64,000 nucleotides of DNA from Paraburkholderia sp. LEh10. Its GTDB lineage: Bacteria; Pseudomonadota; Gammaproteobacteria; Burkholderiales; Burkholderiaceae. Both the position numbers and the translations under genes were made by a program. How positions within the stretch are numbered: the stretch's first letter is position 1; the number at the start of each line of letters is the position of its first letter. This document shows positions 24,958-34,748 of the stretch, in pieces. The notes under the pieces were generated by a model. It was not told the origin of the DNA. It saw only the letters and a program-made list of their open reading frames with translations, and did not search any database. The stretch is taken from contig NZ_JAGIPX010000023.1 in assembly GCF_017814945.1 (NCBI RefSeq), positions 62,001 to 126,000 of the forward strand, in the 5' to 3' direction.

Positions 24958-26280
24958 GTGGCAAGCCAACCTCTTCAAACGGGCGCCTCGAAGGCCCGTT
25001 CCGCCGACGCAATCGCGCAATCCGACAACAAGGCACAGCGTTATGTGCAACTGTTGTTGCTCGTCATTGCAGCCGGTGCAATCTATCCGATCCTGTATCT
25101 GCGCCAGGTCTATCAGCCGACGATGCTGGAAGTCTTCCACATCAGCGAAAGCGAGCTGGGCTACCTGTATTCGTCGCTGGGCACGATCTTCCTGATCAGC
25201 TACCTGCCGAGCGGCTGGCTTGCCGACCGCATCGCGCCGCGTTTGCTGATCAGCTTTTCGCTGGTTGCGACGGGCCTGCTCGGCCTGCTGTATTCGACCG
25301 CGCCGTCGTTCCATCTGTTGATGGCGATCTTCGGCGGCTGGGGCCTGTCGACGGGCCTGACATTCTGGGCGGCCGTCATCAAGCGCGTGTCGATGATCGC
25401 CGGCCACGACGAGCAGGGCCGCTTCTTCGGCTTTCTGGACGGCGGCCGCGGGCTCGTCGAAGCCATGCTCGCGACCATCGCGATCACGCTGTTCGCATGG
25501 ATCACGCAGACGAAGGGCGAGCCGGCCGCCGTCGGTTTCCGTTTTGTCGTCTACATGTACGCGTTCCTGTGCATCGCGCTCGGCGTGCTGCTCGCGTTGA
25601 TCAAGGACCCGTCGTCGAAAGCGGAGCAGGCAAGCCGCGCGCAGGCGGCAAAGCGCGGCAACGTGATCGCCGATCTGATCACGCTCGCGAAGATTCCCGA
25701 GCTGTGGCTCGTCGCCGTGATCGTGTTCTGCGGCTACCAGGTGTTCTGGGCGACCTACAGCTTCTCGGCGTATCTGCATGAAGGCGAGATCGGTCTGTCG
25801 GTCGTGATGGCGGGCACGATCACGACGCTCAAGCTGTGGATGCGTCCCATCGGCGGCATCGGCGGCGGCTTTCTCGGCGACCGTTATTCGAAAGTGACCG
25901 TGCTGATCGTCGCGCTCTTTCTCGCGTCGCTTTCGCTGGTCGGCCTGATCGCCGCGCCGAAGATCAGCAGCCATGCGCTGCTCGTGTTCCTCGTGCTCTT
26001 TATCGGCGTGCTCACGTATTCGATTCGCGGCCTCTACTGGTCGCTGCTCGACCGCTGCAACGTTCCCGCGCAAACGACGGGTCTCGCCATCGGCCTGATC
26101 TCGGTGCTCGGCTATTCCCCCGACGTGTTCCTGCCGCTCATCAACGGCTACCTGACGGAGACGTTCCCGGGCGTGCACGGTTATCAAATGTACTTCGGCT
26201 ACGTGGCCGCCGTATCCGCCGTCGGCGGCTGTGCGGGCCTCGTGCTGCGCAATATGCTTAACAGGAAGGAAGGTGCGTAA
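24958..26280 (+). CDS. Major-facilitator-superfamily transporter
   Basis: 440-aa integral membrane protein with about 12 hydrophobic segments. It starts at a GTG with TAGGAG seven bases upstream. SYLPSGWLADRIAPRLLISFS is the conserved loop 2-3 motif (G-x-L-aD-r). FRFVVYMYAFLC and PIGGIGGGFLGDRYSK mark helix 6 and loop 8-9. The stop codon TAA touches the ATG of the enolase-superfamily gene, so both are in one operon and the likely cargo is that enzyme's hydroxy- or sugar-acid substrate. A finer family assignment is not possible by eye. Confidence 0.8.
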   Translation: MASQPLQTGASKARSADAIAQSDNKAQRYVQLLLLVIAAGAIYPILYLRQVYQPTMLEVFHISESELGYLYSSLGTIFLISYLPSGWLADRIAPRLLISFSLVATGLLGLLYSTAPSFHLLMAIFGGWGLSTGLTFWAAVIKRVSMIAGHDEQGRFFGFLDGGRGLVEAMLATIAITLFAWITQTKGEPAAVGFRFVVYMYAFLCIALGVLLALIKDPSSKAEQASRAQAAKRGNVIADLITLAKIPELWLVAVIVFCGYQVFWATYSFSAYLHEGEIGLSVVMAGTITTLKLWMRPIGGIGGGFLGDRYSKVTVLIVALFLASLSLVGLIAAPKISSHALLVFLVLFIGVLTYSIRGLYWSLLDRCNVPAQTTGLAIGLISVLGYSPDVFLPLINGYLTETFPGVHGYQMYFGYVAAVSAVGGCAGLVLRNMLNRKEGA

Positions 26281-27498
26281 ATGAAAGTCGTCTCGCTCGA
26301 AACGCATATCGTCGCTGTGCCGCCGCCGCATATCGGCGGCATGTACTGGATCTTCGTCAAGCTGAAGACGGATTGCGGGATTGAAGGCGTCGGCGAAATC
26401 TATTCGGCGACGTTCCATCCGAATGCGATGACGCACATCATCGACGATGTGTTCACGCGCTATCTGCTCGACAAGGACCCGCATCACGTCGAACGCCTGT
26501 GGCGCGAAGCGTATTCGAGCGGCTTCACGCAGCGCCCCGATCTGACGATGATGGGCGTCGTGAGCGGCCTCGAAATGGCGTGCTGGGACATCATCGGCAA
26601 GGCGGCGAACAAGCCCGTCTACGAACTGCTGGGCGGCCGCGTGCATGAGCGTCTGCGCTCGTACACGTATCTGTATCCGAAGAACCGTCGCGGCGAATAC
26701 GACTACGACGATCCCGATCTCGCCGCCGAATGCGCGGCGGAAAACGTCAAGCGCGGCTTTACCGCGGTGAAGTTCGACCCGGCTGGCCCTTATACCGCTT
26801 ACTCGGGCCATCAGCTGTCGCTCGAAGTGATGGACCGCTGCGAAGCGTTCTGCCGCAAGGTGCGCGAGGCGGTAGGCAGCAAGGCCGATCTGCTGTTCGG
26901 CACGCATGGTCAGATGGTGCCATCTTCGGCGATCCGTCTCGCGAAGCGCCTCGAAAAATACGACCCGCTGTGGTTCGAAGAGCCCGTGCCGCCGGGGCAG
27001 CATGAGGCGATGGCCGAAGTGGCGAAGCACACGAGCATTCCCATTTCGGCGGGCGAGCGCCTCACCACCAAGTACGAGTTCCACAAGCTGCTTGAAGCGG
27101 GCGGCGCGTCGATCCTGCAACTGAACGTCGCGCGCGTCGGCGGTTTGCTCGAAGCGAAGAAAGTGGCGAGCCTCGCCGAGGTGTACTACGCGCAGATCGC
27201 GCCGCATCTGTACAACGGCCCCGTCGGCGCCGCCGCGAGCATTCAGCTGGCAACCTGCACGCCGAACTTCCTGATTCAGGAAAGCATCGGCACGTGGGGC
27301 GGTTTCCACGCGGAAATTCTCAAGACGCCGATCCGCTGGGAAGACGGCTACATCATTCCGTCGACGGAGCCGGGCCTTGGCGTCGAGCTAAACATGGAAG
27401 TCGTTGCGCAGCACACGCCGTACACGGGAGAGCGCCTGCATCTGCAAATGGCGTCGAAGCCCGCCGATGTGAAGGATCTCGCGCCCGCCAAGGGCTGA
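26281..27498 (+). CDS. Mandelate racemase/muconate lactonizing enzyme-family dehydratase (galactonate-dehydratase-like)
   Basis: 405-aa enolase-superfamily enzyme, likely a sugar-acid dehydratase. N-terminal capping domain about 1-125, barrel about 130-380. Acid/base and metal residues: K164 in VKFDPAGP, H209 in FGTHGQ, E233 in WFEEPVPP, E259 in SAGERL, H309 in IAPHLYNG and E334 in IQESIG. The first metal ligand, an Asp in D-galactonate dehydratase (xDFHGR), is replaced by G207 here. I believe this GTHGQ variant is a recognised subgroup. AGGAAGG lies in front of the ATG, inside the end of the MFS gene. Confidence 0.8.
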   Translation: MKVVSLETHIVAVPPPHIGGMYWIFVKLKTDCGIEGVGEIYSATFHPNAMTHIIDDVFTRYLLDKDPHHVERLWREAYSSGFTQRPDLTMMGVVSGLEMACWDIIGKAANKPVYELLGGRVHERLRSYTYLYPKNRRGEYDYDDPDLAAECAAENVKRGFTAVKFDPAGPYTAYSGHQLSLEVMDRCEAFCRKVREAVGSKADLLFGTHGQMVPSSAIRLAKRLEKYDPLWFEEPVPPGQHEAMAEVAKHTSIPISAGERLTTKYEFHKLLEAGGASILQLNVARVGGLLEAKKVASLAEVYYAQIAPHLYNGPVGAAASIQLATCTPNFLIQESIGTWGGFHAEILKTPIRWEDGYIIPSTEPGLGVELNMEVVAQHTPYTGERLHLQMASKPADVKDLAPAKG

Positions 27499-27553
27499 TG
27501 CGCGAACGGTCTCAACGTATTCCAAGTATTGGACGCCTGCGGGCGAATAGAAC

Positions 27554-29221
27554 ATGAATTACGACTACATCATTGTCGGAGCGGGATCGGCGGGCTGCAT
27601 TCTCGCGAACCGGTTGTCGGCGTCGGGCGAGTACTCGGTGCTGCTGCTCGAAGCGGGGCGCGCGGACGATTCGTTCTGGTTCAAGATTCCAGTCGGCTTC
27701 ACGAAGACGTACTACAACGAAACGTACAACTGGATGTACTACAGCGAGCCCGAGAAGGAACTCGACAACCGCTCGCTGTATTGTCCGCGCGGCAAGGTGC
27801 AAGGCGGCTCCGGCTCGATCAACGCGATGATCTATGTGCGCGGCCAGGCGCAGGATTACGAGGATTGGGCGCAAGCGGGCAATAAGGGCTGGTCGTACCG
27901 CGATGTGCTGCCGTACTTCCGCAAGCTCGAATCGCACCCGCTCGGCAACACCGAGTATCACGGCGCGAGTGGTCCGATCGGCATTTCGCCGATGAAGGAT
28001 GCCGCGCATCCGATCTGTCACGTGTTCCTCAAGGGCTGCGAACAGGCGGGCTACAAACGCACCGATGACTTCAATGGCGCGCAATTCGAAGGGGCCGGGA
28101 TTTACGATGTGAATACGCGTAACGGCCAGCGTTCGTCGAGCAGTTTCGAGTATCTCCATCCCGTGTTGAATCGCAAGAATCTGACCGTCGAGCGCGAAGT
28201 GCTCGTCACGCAGGTGCTGTTCGACGCGTACAGGCGCGCGACGGGTGTGGCCGTCAAGCAGAACGGCAGTACGCGCCAGTTCACGGCGAAGCGCGAAGTG
28301 ATCCTGTCCGCAGGCGCCGTCGATACGCCGAAGCTGTTGCAGCTGTCGGGTGTGGGCGACCGGGCGCTGCTCGAACAGCATCGCGTGCCGCTCGTTCATC
28401 ATCTGCCCGCGGTCGGCCAGAACTTGCAGGACCATCTTTGCGTGAGCTTCTACTACCGCTCGAACGTGAAGACGCTGAATGACGAAATGCGTCCGTTGCT
28501 GGGCAAGATCAAGCTCGGCTTGCAATACATGCTGACGCGCAAGGGGCCGCTTGCGATGAGCGTGAACCAGGCGGGCGGGTTCTTCAAGGGTAGCGAGAGC
28601 GCGGCGTTGCCGAACCTGCAGCTCTATTTCAATCCGCTCTCTTACCGTATTCCGAAGAGCAACAAGGCGAGCCTCGAGCCCGAGCCGTATTCGGGCTTCC
28701 TGCTGTGCTTCAATCCATGCCGGCCGACGAGCCGCGGCTCGATCGAGATCGCGTCGAACCGTGTCGAAGATCCGGCGAAGATCCGCATCAACGCGTTGAC
28801 GACGCAAAAGGATATCGACGAGGCCATCGAGGGTTGCGAGCTGGTGCGCAAGATCATGTCGACGCAAGCGCTCAGGGGCGTTACCGTCGAAGAAATTTCG
28901 CCGGGTCCGCAAGTGAACGATCGCGAAGGCTTTTTGCAGTACTTCCGCGAGCAGTCGGGCTCGATCTATCACTTGTGCGGTTCGTGCGCGATGGGGCCGG
29001 ACGACGAGACCTCGGTGGTCGATGAGCGGCTGCGCGTGCACGGCATGTCGGGCCTGCGGATCGTCGATGCGTCGATCTTCCCGAACATCACATCAGGCAA
29101 TATCAATGCACCGACGATGATGGTGGCGGAGAAGGGCGCCGAGATGATTCTCGAAGATGCGCAGCTTGCGGCTGGCGTGCAGGCACAACAATCGGCGCAG
29201 GCGTTCGCGGCCGCGCATTAG
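27554..29221 (+). CDS. GMC-family FAD oxidoreductase (choline/alcohol dehydrogenase-like)
   Basis: 555-aa flavoprotein that oxidises an alcohol. The FAD dinucleotide site is YIIVGAGSAGCILANRL at 5-21; RGKVQGGSGSINAMIYVRGQ is GMC signature 1 and GAVDTPKLLQLSGVG signature 2. The active-site His is in SIYHLCGSCAMG and the paired Asn in SGNINAPTMMVAEKGAEMI. It begins 55 bases after the dehydratase and ends at a good terminator, so it closes the MFS-dehydratase operon. It may oxidise a hydroxy-acid or polyol of the same pathway; choline itself is unlikely without betaine genes nearby. Confidence 0.84.
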   Translation: MNYDYIIVGAGSAGCILANRLSASGEYSVLLLEAGRADDSFWFKIPVGFTKTYYNETYNWMYYSEPEKELDNRSLYCPRGKVQGGSGSINAMIYVRGQAQDYEDWAQAGNKGWSYRDVLPYFRKLESHPLGNTEYHGASGPIGISPMKDAAHPICHVFLKGCEQAGYKRTDDFNGAQFEGAGIYDVNTRNGQRSSSSFEYLHPVLNRKNLTVEREVLVTQVLFDAYRRATGVAVKQNGSTRQFTAKREVILSAGAVDTPKLLQLSGVGDRALLEQHRVPLVHHLPAVGQNLQDHLCVSFYYRSNVKTLNDEMRPLLGKIKLGLQYMLTRKGPLAMSVNQAGGFFKGSESAALPNLQLYFNPLSYRIPKSNKASLEPEPYSGFLLCFNPCRPTSRGSIEIASNRVEDPAKIRINALTTQKDIDEAIEGCELVRKIMSTQALRGVTVEEISPGPQVNDREGFLQYFREQSGSIYHLCGSCAMGPDDETSVVDERLRVHGMSGLRIVDASIFPNITSGNINAPTMMVAEKGAEMILEDAQLAAGVQAQQSAQAFAAAH

Positions 29222-29257
29222 GCTGTTTTGGCTGATTCAGCGGCTCGCAACGGATAG

Positions 29258-29303
29258 CGGCCGCGTGCGGAGGAAGGTTCTCCGGCACGCGGCCGTTTTG
29301 TTT
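29258..29303 (+). terminator. Intrinsic terminator after the GMC oxidoreductase gene
   Basis: CGGCCGCGTGC (29258-29268) pairs with GCACGCGGCCG (29285-29295), extended inside by GGAG/CTCC, and TTTTGTTTT follows at once. Confidence 0.92.
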
Positions 29304-29322
29304 TGCATGTCGCCTGACACGT

Positions 29323-29961
29323 TCAGGCGTTGCCGTCGTCTTCAGGAAAAATCGCGCGGCCTTGTGTCATGTCGCGTAGCGCTGCGCGTGCGGCATCGAT
29401 AGCCGTGACAGGCATGCGAATGGTCAACTGCACGCTCATTCCGTACGCGCTGTGTTCCAGCGCGTGATTCTCCTGTTCGATCCAGCGGCGCACGCGCGCC
29501 TCGTCCGCATAGCCGATTTCCACGCCAAGCGATGCCAGCGCGATCCGCTCGACGCGCGGCGCATCCTGGAGCGCGCTCGCGATTGCGTCGGTATAGGCGC
29601 GCACGAGGCCGCCCGCGCCCAGCTTCACGCCGCCGTAATAGCGCACGACAGCCGCCAGCACGCCGTCCAGATCATGATGCCGCAGCACTTCGAGTATCGG
29701 ACGGCCTGCCGTGCCGGACGGCTCGCCGTCGTCGGACATGCCGGACTGGCCGCCCGCCAGCAGCGCCCAGCACACATGCGTGGCGGTGGGGTGTTCTTCG
29801 CGCAGGCGGCGCAGTTCGTCCATCGCGGCGTCGCGGTCGGCGACGGGTATCGCGTAGGCAATGAAGCGGCTCTTGCGGATTTCGAGTTCCGCATGAAGCA
29901 CTGAGGGAAGCGTGAAAGTCGGCAAGGCGGCTGGATACCTGGATGACAGCGGATTCGCCAT
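29323..29961 (-). CDS. YigZ/IMPACT-family protein
   Basis: 212 aa from the ATG at 29961; a TTG 54 bases upstream is also in frame but less likely. The N-terminal UPF0029 domain has KSRFIAYAIPVADRD, THVCWALLAGG, SDDGEPSGTAGRPILEVL and VVRYYGGVKLGAGGLVRAY, all hallmarks of the family. A smaller C-terminal domain follows. E. coli YigZ is a conserved cytoplasmic protein of uncertain role, perhaps linked to translation, and eukaryotic IMPACT regulates Gcn2. It points toward the GMC gene. Confidence 0.87.
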   Translation of the reverse strand: MANPLSSRYPAALPTFTLPSVLHAELEIRKSRFIAYAIPVADRDAAMDELRRLREEHPTATHVCWALLAGGQSGMSDDGEPSGTAGRPILEVLRHHDLDGVLAAVVRYYGGVKLGAGGLVRAYTDAIASALQDAPRVERIALASLGVEIGYADEARVRRWIEQENHALEHSAYGMSVQLTIRMPVTAIDAARAALRDMTQGRAIFPEDDGNA

Positions 29962-30303
29962 ATTAACGGATGCGCGCGCGTGCCCGTCTGATGTTGCCGT
30001 CGGCGCGAACGTCAAGCGGCTATTTTGACTCGATTTGGAAGAGTTTCTTGCTCACTTGCGTAATGACGCGGGCTGAATGCCAGCCGATAATGCATCGCAT
30101 GACGGATCTAGCTCTGGCTGGGGCGATGCCGGACTCCTCATCCGGTGATCCGTCAACCCTTCACTTCAATTCAGCGAGGTACTCTATCGCTGGAATCATT
30201 GCTGCGTTACGCGTTCCGCCTGAGTGACCCGTCCGCGACGACTATGCCCAGATTGTCCAGAGTCGCGAACGGGCAGTGGGCGGGATTGTGCCTGCGAAGC
30301 ATT

Positions 30304-31317
30304 TCAACTTTGCAGGATTCTCTCCCACGCGCCCGATTGAGCCGAGCGGCACACGGCACTGATCACTCGCATATTTGCGCGTGAATCTTCTAACGGAATG
30401 GCCTGCGGGCTCCCACTCAAGATCGCCTCCGCGAACGTGGCAGCTGCCACGCCATATTGATCGCAGATCGGAAGTTCCAGCCAGCGATCAGTCGCGACAC
30501 CCTCGCTTGTGTATTCACTCACTAACAGACGCGTCGGTCGATCATTTGGTGCATTGAATGGAATCTCGACCTCGATCCGCCCTTTGGTTCCGTGAAATTG
30601 CATCCGCTGGTAGGGATGGGTCTGAGTCGAGTAAAAGAAGCTCACCTGCACACCATCGAAGTCCATCAGCACGGAGCCGAGCCGGTCCACTTTGAATATC
30701 GGGTCCTGCTCCATCAACGCAACCACCCGCCTTGGCTCGCGCCCGATAATGAAGCGTGACGTTGTGATGGGATAACAACCAATATCGAGCAGACCGCCGC
30801 CACCCAGTTCGCTCTGGTTGCGGATATTGTGTGCGTCCGTGTTGTAATAGGTGAAGCCGCCGGTCACTGCCCGCAATTCGCCAATCACACCTTCGTCGAT
30901 CAAGGCCCGCACCTTCAACCATTGCGGATGCGTGCGAACCATGAAGGCTTCCTGTATGTATCGGCCGTTCCTGTCGCGCTCAGCGATGAGTCGTTCAACC
31001 TGTTGAGCGTCCAGCCCAATCGGCTTCTCACATAGGACGTGCTTGCCCGCCTCGACGGATTTGATCGTCCATTCCATATGGATGTGATTGGGCAATGGAA
31101 TATATACCGCGTCGATTTCCGGGTCCGCCAGGAGCGCTTCGTAACTGTCGTATGCGACAGCCAAACGATATTTGGCCGCGGCTTCCAGAGCCTTCTCCTG
31201 AGATCGCGACGCGATGCCCTTCACTCGACACTTTTGCGCGTTGTGCATGGGCACGACAACCTTGTCGTTGATCTTTGCGGTGCCCAAGATCCCCCAGACC
31301 ATTTCATCCGTCGCCAT
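30304..31317 (-). CDS. Gfo/Idh/MocA-family oxidoreductase
   Basis: 337-aa NAD(P)-dependent sugar or cyclitol dehydrogenase. Rossmann start MVWGILGTAKINDKVVVPM; GKHVLCEKPIGLDAQQVERL contains the catalytic-domain EKP motif; GGGGLLDIGCYPI carries the active-site D and H-like positions. It begins at the ATG 31317 with AAAGGGA upstream; the frame stays open to 31566 but codon use there is unlike a gene. The substrate is unknown. The 288 bases between this gene and YigZ (30016-30303) show nothing convincing. Confidence 0.84.
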   Translation of the reverse strand: MATDEMVWGILGTAKINDKVVVPMHNAQKCRVKGIASRSQEKALEAAAKYRLAVAYDSYEALLADPEIDAVYIPLPNHIHMEWTIKSVEAGKHVLCEKPIGLDAQQVERLIAERDRNGRYIQEAFMVRTHPQWLKVRALIDEGVIGELRAVTGGFTYYNTDAHNIRNQSELGGGGLLDIGCYPITTSRFIIGREPRRVVALMEQDPIFKVDRLGSVLMDFDGVQVSFFYSTQTHPYQRMQFHGTKGRIEVEIPFNAPNDRPTRLLVSEYTSEGVATDRWLELPICDQYGVAAATFAEAILSGSPQAIPLEDSRANMRVISAVCRSAQSGAWERILQS

Positions 31318-32271
31318 GACATCCCTTTTTCCGATTGAGTTTCCAGGAGTCGAGCAGGTTGAAGATTCGCGTGCGTCGGCAAGTCCATGAGGCCGCGAAC
31401 GACCAGAAGTGCTCAATCGTGCCAGTTTACACTCGGCGACTTCGGTGCGGAGCTGACGTTTAGATGACTGAGTGAAATTGCAGTCGAATGTCGCGTTCTG
31501 GCTGACTGCTGTCCGACGCGCTCGGCAGAACCCGACCCGGAGCGGTCTTTGACGTTGTTTAGTCAAACGTCGATTGCGCGCTCGGAAGCGGCCCTTTGCA
31601 GCCCCCTTTGCAGCCGGGTTTTTGGCAACCGTACCGAACAGGAATTTTGCGCTATCCGTCTACGTACGTTGGCGTCGATCGCATGGAGTACGTTTTCGCC
31701 ACTCTACGATTGTTTCGTCACCCCAAAAGACCAAAAGCCCGCACGCGGCGAGCTTTCCTTTGTCCAGTTCTGTTGCTTCACTTACTTACGGCGTCATGCT
31801 CATGCGACATCGTGTAAGACAGCGGGTTGCTTTGGTCTTGCACGAGTGCGGGCCGCATCATTGACCTATTGGCCGGAATTTTGTGAGAGGTATATGTAAC
31901 CTCCATCAATCCCCCGGGCGATACCTGCCTGATCTCATGGACAACCTGACGATCCGAATAGATGAACGCTTCCTTTACCGATTGTGCAAGCAAATGATTG
32001 TTGATCCACATCCGCGCATCATTCTCCCGCTTCATGACCTTGTAGCGATTTTCCACCTGGAGTCATCGTCTCCTTCTGGCCGACTGTACCCGTTCGTCAT
32101 GCCGCACCGTCCGCTGACATTCGAAAACATTACCTTGCGCCAGCGGCAGCTTTGGGCGGCATCGCGCAGGGGTACTACCGGCCACAAGGCGACACCACGC
32201 CATTGCGCTCGGCGGATGCGACCGTTCGCTCCTCCCGTCAAAAACCCGTCATGACACGGATGGCGCATTTG
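31318..32271. other. Gene-poor stretch
   Basis: About 950 bases with lower GC than the neighbours and no ORF with family motifs or normal codon use. A 92-codon frame on the minus strand (31778-32056) is possible but unsupported. This could be a decayed or acquired segment. Confidence 0.4.
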
Positions 32272-32673
32272 TTACCGATACTGGACGACAGCGATTTCGG
32301 CACGCTCGATGGTCGACACATAGATGTGCCGATGCGTATTGTTCGACTCCCGATACGTGTGCGTGTTGTAGACGATAGCGGCATCGCCGCCCGCTTGCCG
32401 AACCGCATCGACGATCCGTGACGTCGTGCCATGCATGCCGGGCAGCGGCAGCCAGTTGGTGACTGTCGTCTGCGAGACGATGTCATACGGACGGGTGGGT
32501 ATGCCGTGCGTCCAGATGTCGATTCCGTCGACTACTTCCGGTCTCTGATCGAATGTGGAGCGCGCAGAGGGTTCGCTGAGCAAGCTGTCCATAGGTTGCG
32601 GCAACGAGCAACCGGCGATGCAGAGCACGAAGGAGCACGAGACAGCCCAGCGTGAAGATAATGGAAAGCGCAT
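32272..32673 (-). CDS. Small putative lipoprotein
   Basis: 133 aa with a lipoprotein signal: basic start, hydrophobic core (about 9-18) and lipobox CIAGC with C22 as lipidation site. The rest has a WTHGIPTRPYDIVSQTTVTN segment and a predicted alpha/beta core (IVDAVRQAGGDAAIVY), reminiscent of small outer-membrane lipoproteins of unknown role. No good ribosome site precedes the ATG. It stands alone in the gene-poor stretch. 32674-33028 holds no gene that I can see. Confidence 0.6.
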   Translation of the reverse strand: MRFPLSSRWAVSCSFVLCIAGCSLPQPMDSLLSEPSARSTFDQRPEVVDGIDIWTHGIPTRPYDIVSQTTVTNWLPLPGMHGTTSRIVDAVRQAGGDAAIVYNTHTYRESNNTHRHIYVSTIERAEIAVVQYR

Positions 32674-33028
32674 GTGAGAGTTTCATATCGGGACGCACAC
32701 GAACAGGTGCCAACGTTACCCATCACGTTACGGTAGCGGCAGCAGCGTAGCTAGCCTCGGACTCGCGATGGCGGACAAGGCGGAATTGCGATGCCCAAGC
32801 TCATTCTGGACGCCCGACAGCGCGACGGAAAGCATGACATGGTCGCAATAGCGGCCACGTTGATGTGCACGACGGCCACGCATCGGTAGCGTACTTCACG
32901 ATGGCCGGAACCGTCGCCGTTCTGACCGTCAGCCTCATTTCGAGCACTTCATAATTTCTCCGACTGCTAGCGCTTCGTACGCAGCGGGCGGTCGTTTGGA
33001 AATAGCTGAAAATTGAAAGGAGTTTTGA

Positions 33029-33400
33029 ATGGCATTGATTGAACTGCATTCGGATACGCTTGAATCGATCATCGCGCCGGACAGGATCGTGGTCGTCGAT
33101 TTCTGGGCGCCCTGGTGCGGGCCATGCCGGGATTTTGCACCCGTGTTCGAGGCCGCCGCCTCGGCGTTTGCGGACATCGACTTCGTGAAGGTCAACGCGG
33201 AAAAACGCTGGGATCTCGCAGCAGCGGCCGGCATTCGGTCTGTACCGACGCTGATGATCGTTCGCGAGGGCGTACTCGTCTATCGGCAGACGGGCGCGCA
33301 TTCCGAGCCGCAGTTGACTTCCGTCATCGCGACGACGAAGTCATTGAACATGAACGAGGCCCGCGCGCATGTCGCGTATTCGCTTGGCCACGACGAATAG
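33029..33400 (+). CDS. Thioredoxin-family protein
   Basis: 123-aa cytoplasmic thioredoxin: strand VVVDFWAPWCGPC with active-site C30-G-P-C33, cis-proline motif SVPTLMIV near residue 73, and C-terminal helix. AAAGGAG lies seven bases before the ATG. Compared with TrxA (about 108 aa) it has an extended C-end. It is a secondary thioredoxin, not in the usual trxA-rho context; redox partner unknown. A small perfect hairpin (GACGGC/GCCGTC, 33411-33426) follows the gene. Confidence 0.88.
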   Translation: MALIELHSDTLESIIAPDRIVVVDFWAPWCGPCRDFAPVFEAAASAFADIDFVKVNAEKRWDLAAAAGIRSVPTLMIVREGVLVYRQTGAHSEPQLTSVIATTKSLNMNEARAHVAYSLGHDE

Positions 33401-33469
33401 CAATCGGGAGACGGCGTGTGCCGTCCGCCACGCGACGTCTTGCGCCGCCGGTAGCCGGAGCGCTGTGTC

Positions 33470-34474
33470 TCAAGCGGCGCCCATAGCCTGCCGCACGGTT
33501 TCCAGCAGCGCCGGACCCTCGCCGCGAAAGCGCTGGCGATATTCGATCGGCGTCACGCCGAGTCGCCGGATGAACGCGCGGCGCAAGCTGTTCTGGTCAC
33601 TGAACCCGCACAGGTACGCCACTTTCTTGAGGGGCGTATCGCTTTCCTCGAGCATTCGTCTGGCAGCCTGCACGCGCGCGATCTCAACGAAATCGCCGGG
33701 CGTCGTGCCCGTCTCACGCTTGAACATCCGCGAAAAGTTTCTGACGCTCATTCCCGCCCGGCCCGCTAGCACCTCGACGGAAAGCTCCGCCGACAGATCG
33801 TTGAGGATCGATTCCTGAATGTCCCGCAACGGGCTGCGCTCCGTGACCTGCGCCGCCAGATGCAGACTGTATTGCGATTGACCGCCTGGGCGCTTGACGA
33901 ACATCACGAGTTCACGGGCAACGCGCAATGCCACGCCACGGCCGTGATCTTCCTCGACCAGTGCGAGCGCGAGATCCATTCCGGCCGTTACGCCCGCAGA
34001 CGTGTACACAGGACCATCCTTGACGAAGATATGGTCGGGTTCGACACGCACGTTCGGATAGCTCTGTGCGAGCCGTGCCGCGGAATTCCAGTGCGTGGTC
34101 GCGCGCCTGCCCGTGAGCAGGCCTGCACGGGCGAGCAGGAACGCGCCCGAACAGACGGACCCTAGCCGGCGCACGTAGCGGGACTGTCCGACGAGCCACG
34201 CAATCAACTCCCCATTCTCTTCATACTCGTTAATGCGCGGGCTTCCGGCCACGAGCAGGGTGTCGATGTCACAGGGCACGTTGGCGATCGACGCGTCAGG
34301 AAGAAACCGCATTCCATTCGACGCGGACAGAGTTTCCAGGGTAGGGGCGACGGTCAGCAGTGCGTAGGCGTTCGGATCGCCGAGTTGACAGTTCGCTTCG
34401 GTAAACACGTCCATTGGCCCGGCAAGGTCGAGCATCTGGACGCCGGGAAACACCAGGAGAGCGATTCGCATCAT
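33470..34474 (-). CDS. GlxA-type regulator (DJ-1/PfpI domain plus AraC helix-turn-helix)
   Basis: 334 aa. Residues 1-190 form a DJ-1/PfpI-like (class-I amidotransferase fold) domain: FPGVQMLDLAGPMDVF, VAGSPRINEYEENGEL, and CSGAFLLARAGLL around the nucleophile-elbow Cys. Residues about 225-325 are the AraC/XylS DNA-binding domain (LAGRAGMSVRNFSRMFKRET and VAYLCGFSDQNSLRRAF). Related proteins activate genes for carnitine, choline or arginine-related catabolism. It converges with the thioredoxin gene. The target is not evident; the divergent gene is a SugE-like exporter. Confidence 0.87.
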   Translation of the reverse strand: MMRIALLVFPGVQMLDLAGPMDVFTEANCQLGDPNAYALLTVAPTLETLSASNGMRFLPDASIANVPCDIDTLLVAGSPRINEYEENGELIAWLVGQSRYVRRLGSVCSGAFLLARAGLLTGRRATTHWNSAARLAQSYPNVRVEPDHIFVKDGPVYTSAGVTAGMDLALALVEEDHGRGVALRVARELVMFVKRPGGQSQYSLHLAAQVTERSPLRDIQESILNDLSAELSVEVLAGRAGMSVRNFSRMFKRETGTTPGDFVEIARVQAARRMLEESDTPLKKVAYLCGFSDQNSLRRAFIRRLGVTPIEYRQRFRGEGPALLETVRQAMGAA

Positions 34475-34748
34475 GACTCCGGACGCTGATCGATTGAAGC
34501 TATCTGCATTGTATGCGCCAGGACGCCGTCACCAGAACCGATGGCAGGAAATGGGCCGAGTGTGGCCGTTATTTCGCATCACGCGTCATTCGTGACCGAT
34601 GCGGCGTTCCGCCTGTGCGTGTCCTGATGTTCGTTCAACTTGACCGTTTATGACGGCGCTTGACGGCTCACGTCGATGCTATTCGTTGGCAGAATGGGGC
34701 GGCCATGTTCTGGCAATTGAGTTTTCTTTTTTACGGGAGGTGCATAAG

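Noticed and set aside
24868..27309. 813-codon open frame on the minus strand opposite the MFS and dehydratase genes
   Set aside because: Composition is Arg/Asp/His-rich without domains, and both genes on the other strand have full family motifs and ribosome sites.
31778..32056. 92-codon minus-strand frame
   Set aside because: No family, no ribosome site, and codon use unlike neighbouring genes; kept only as a remark on the gene-poor stretch.
34475..34748. Possible guanidine riboswitch before the SugE-like gene
   Set aside because: I looked for the conserved cores of the known guanidine classes and did not find them.
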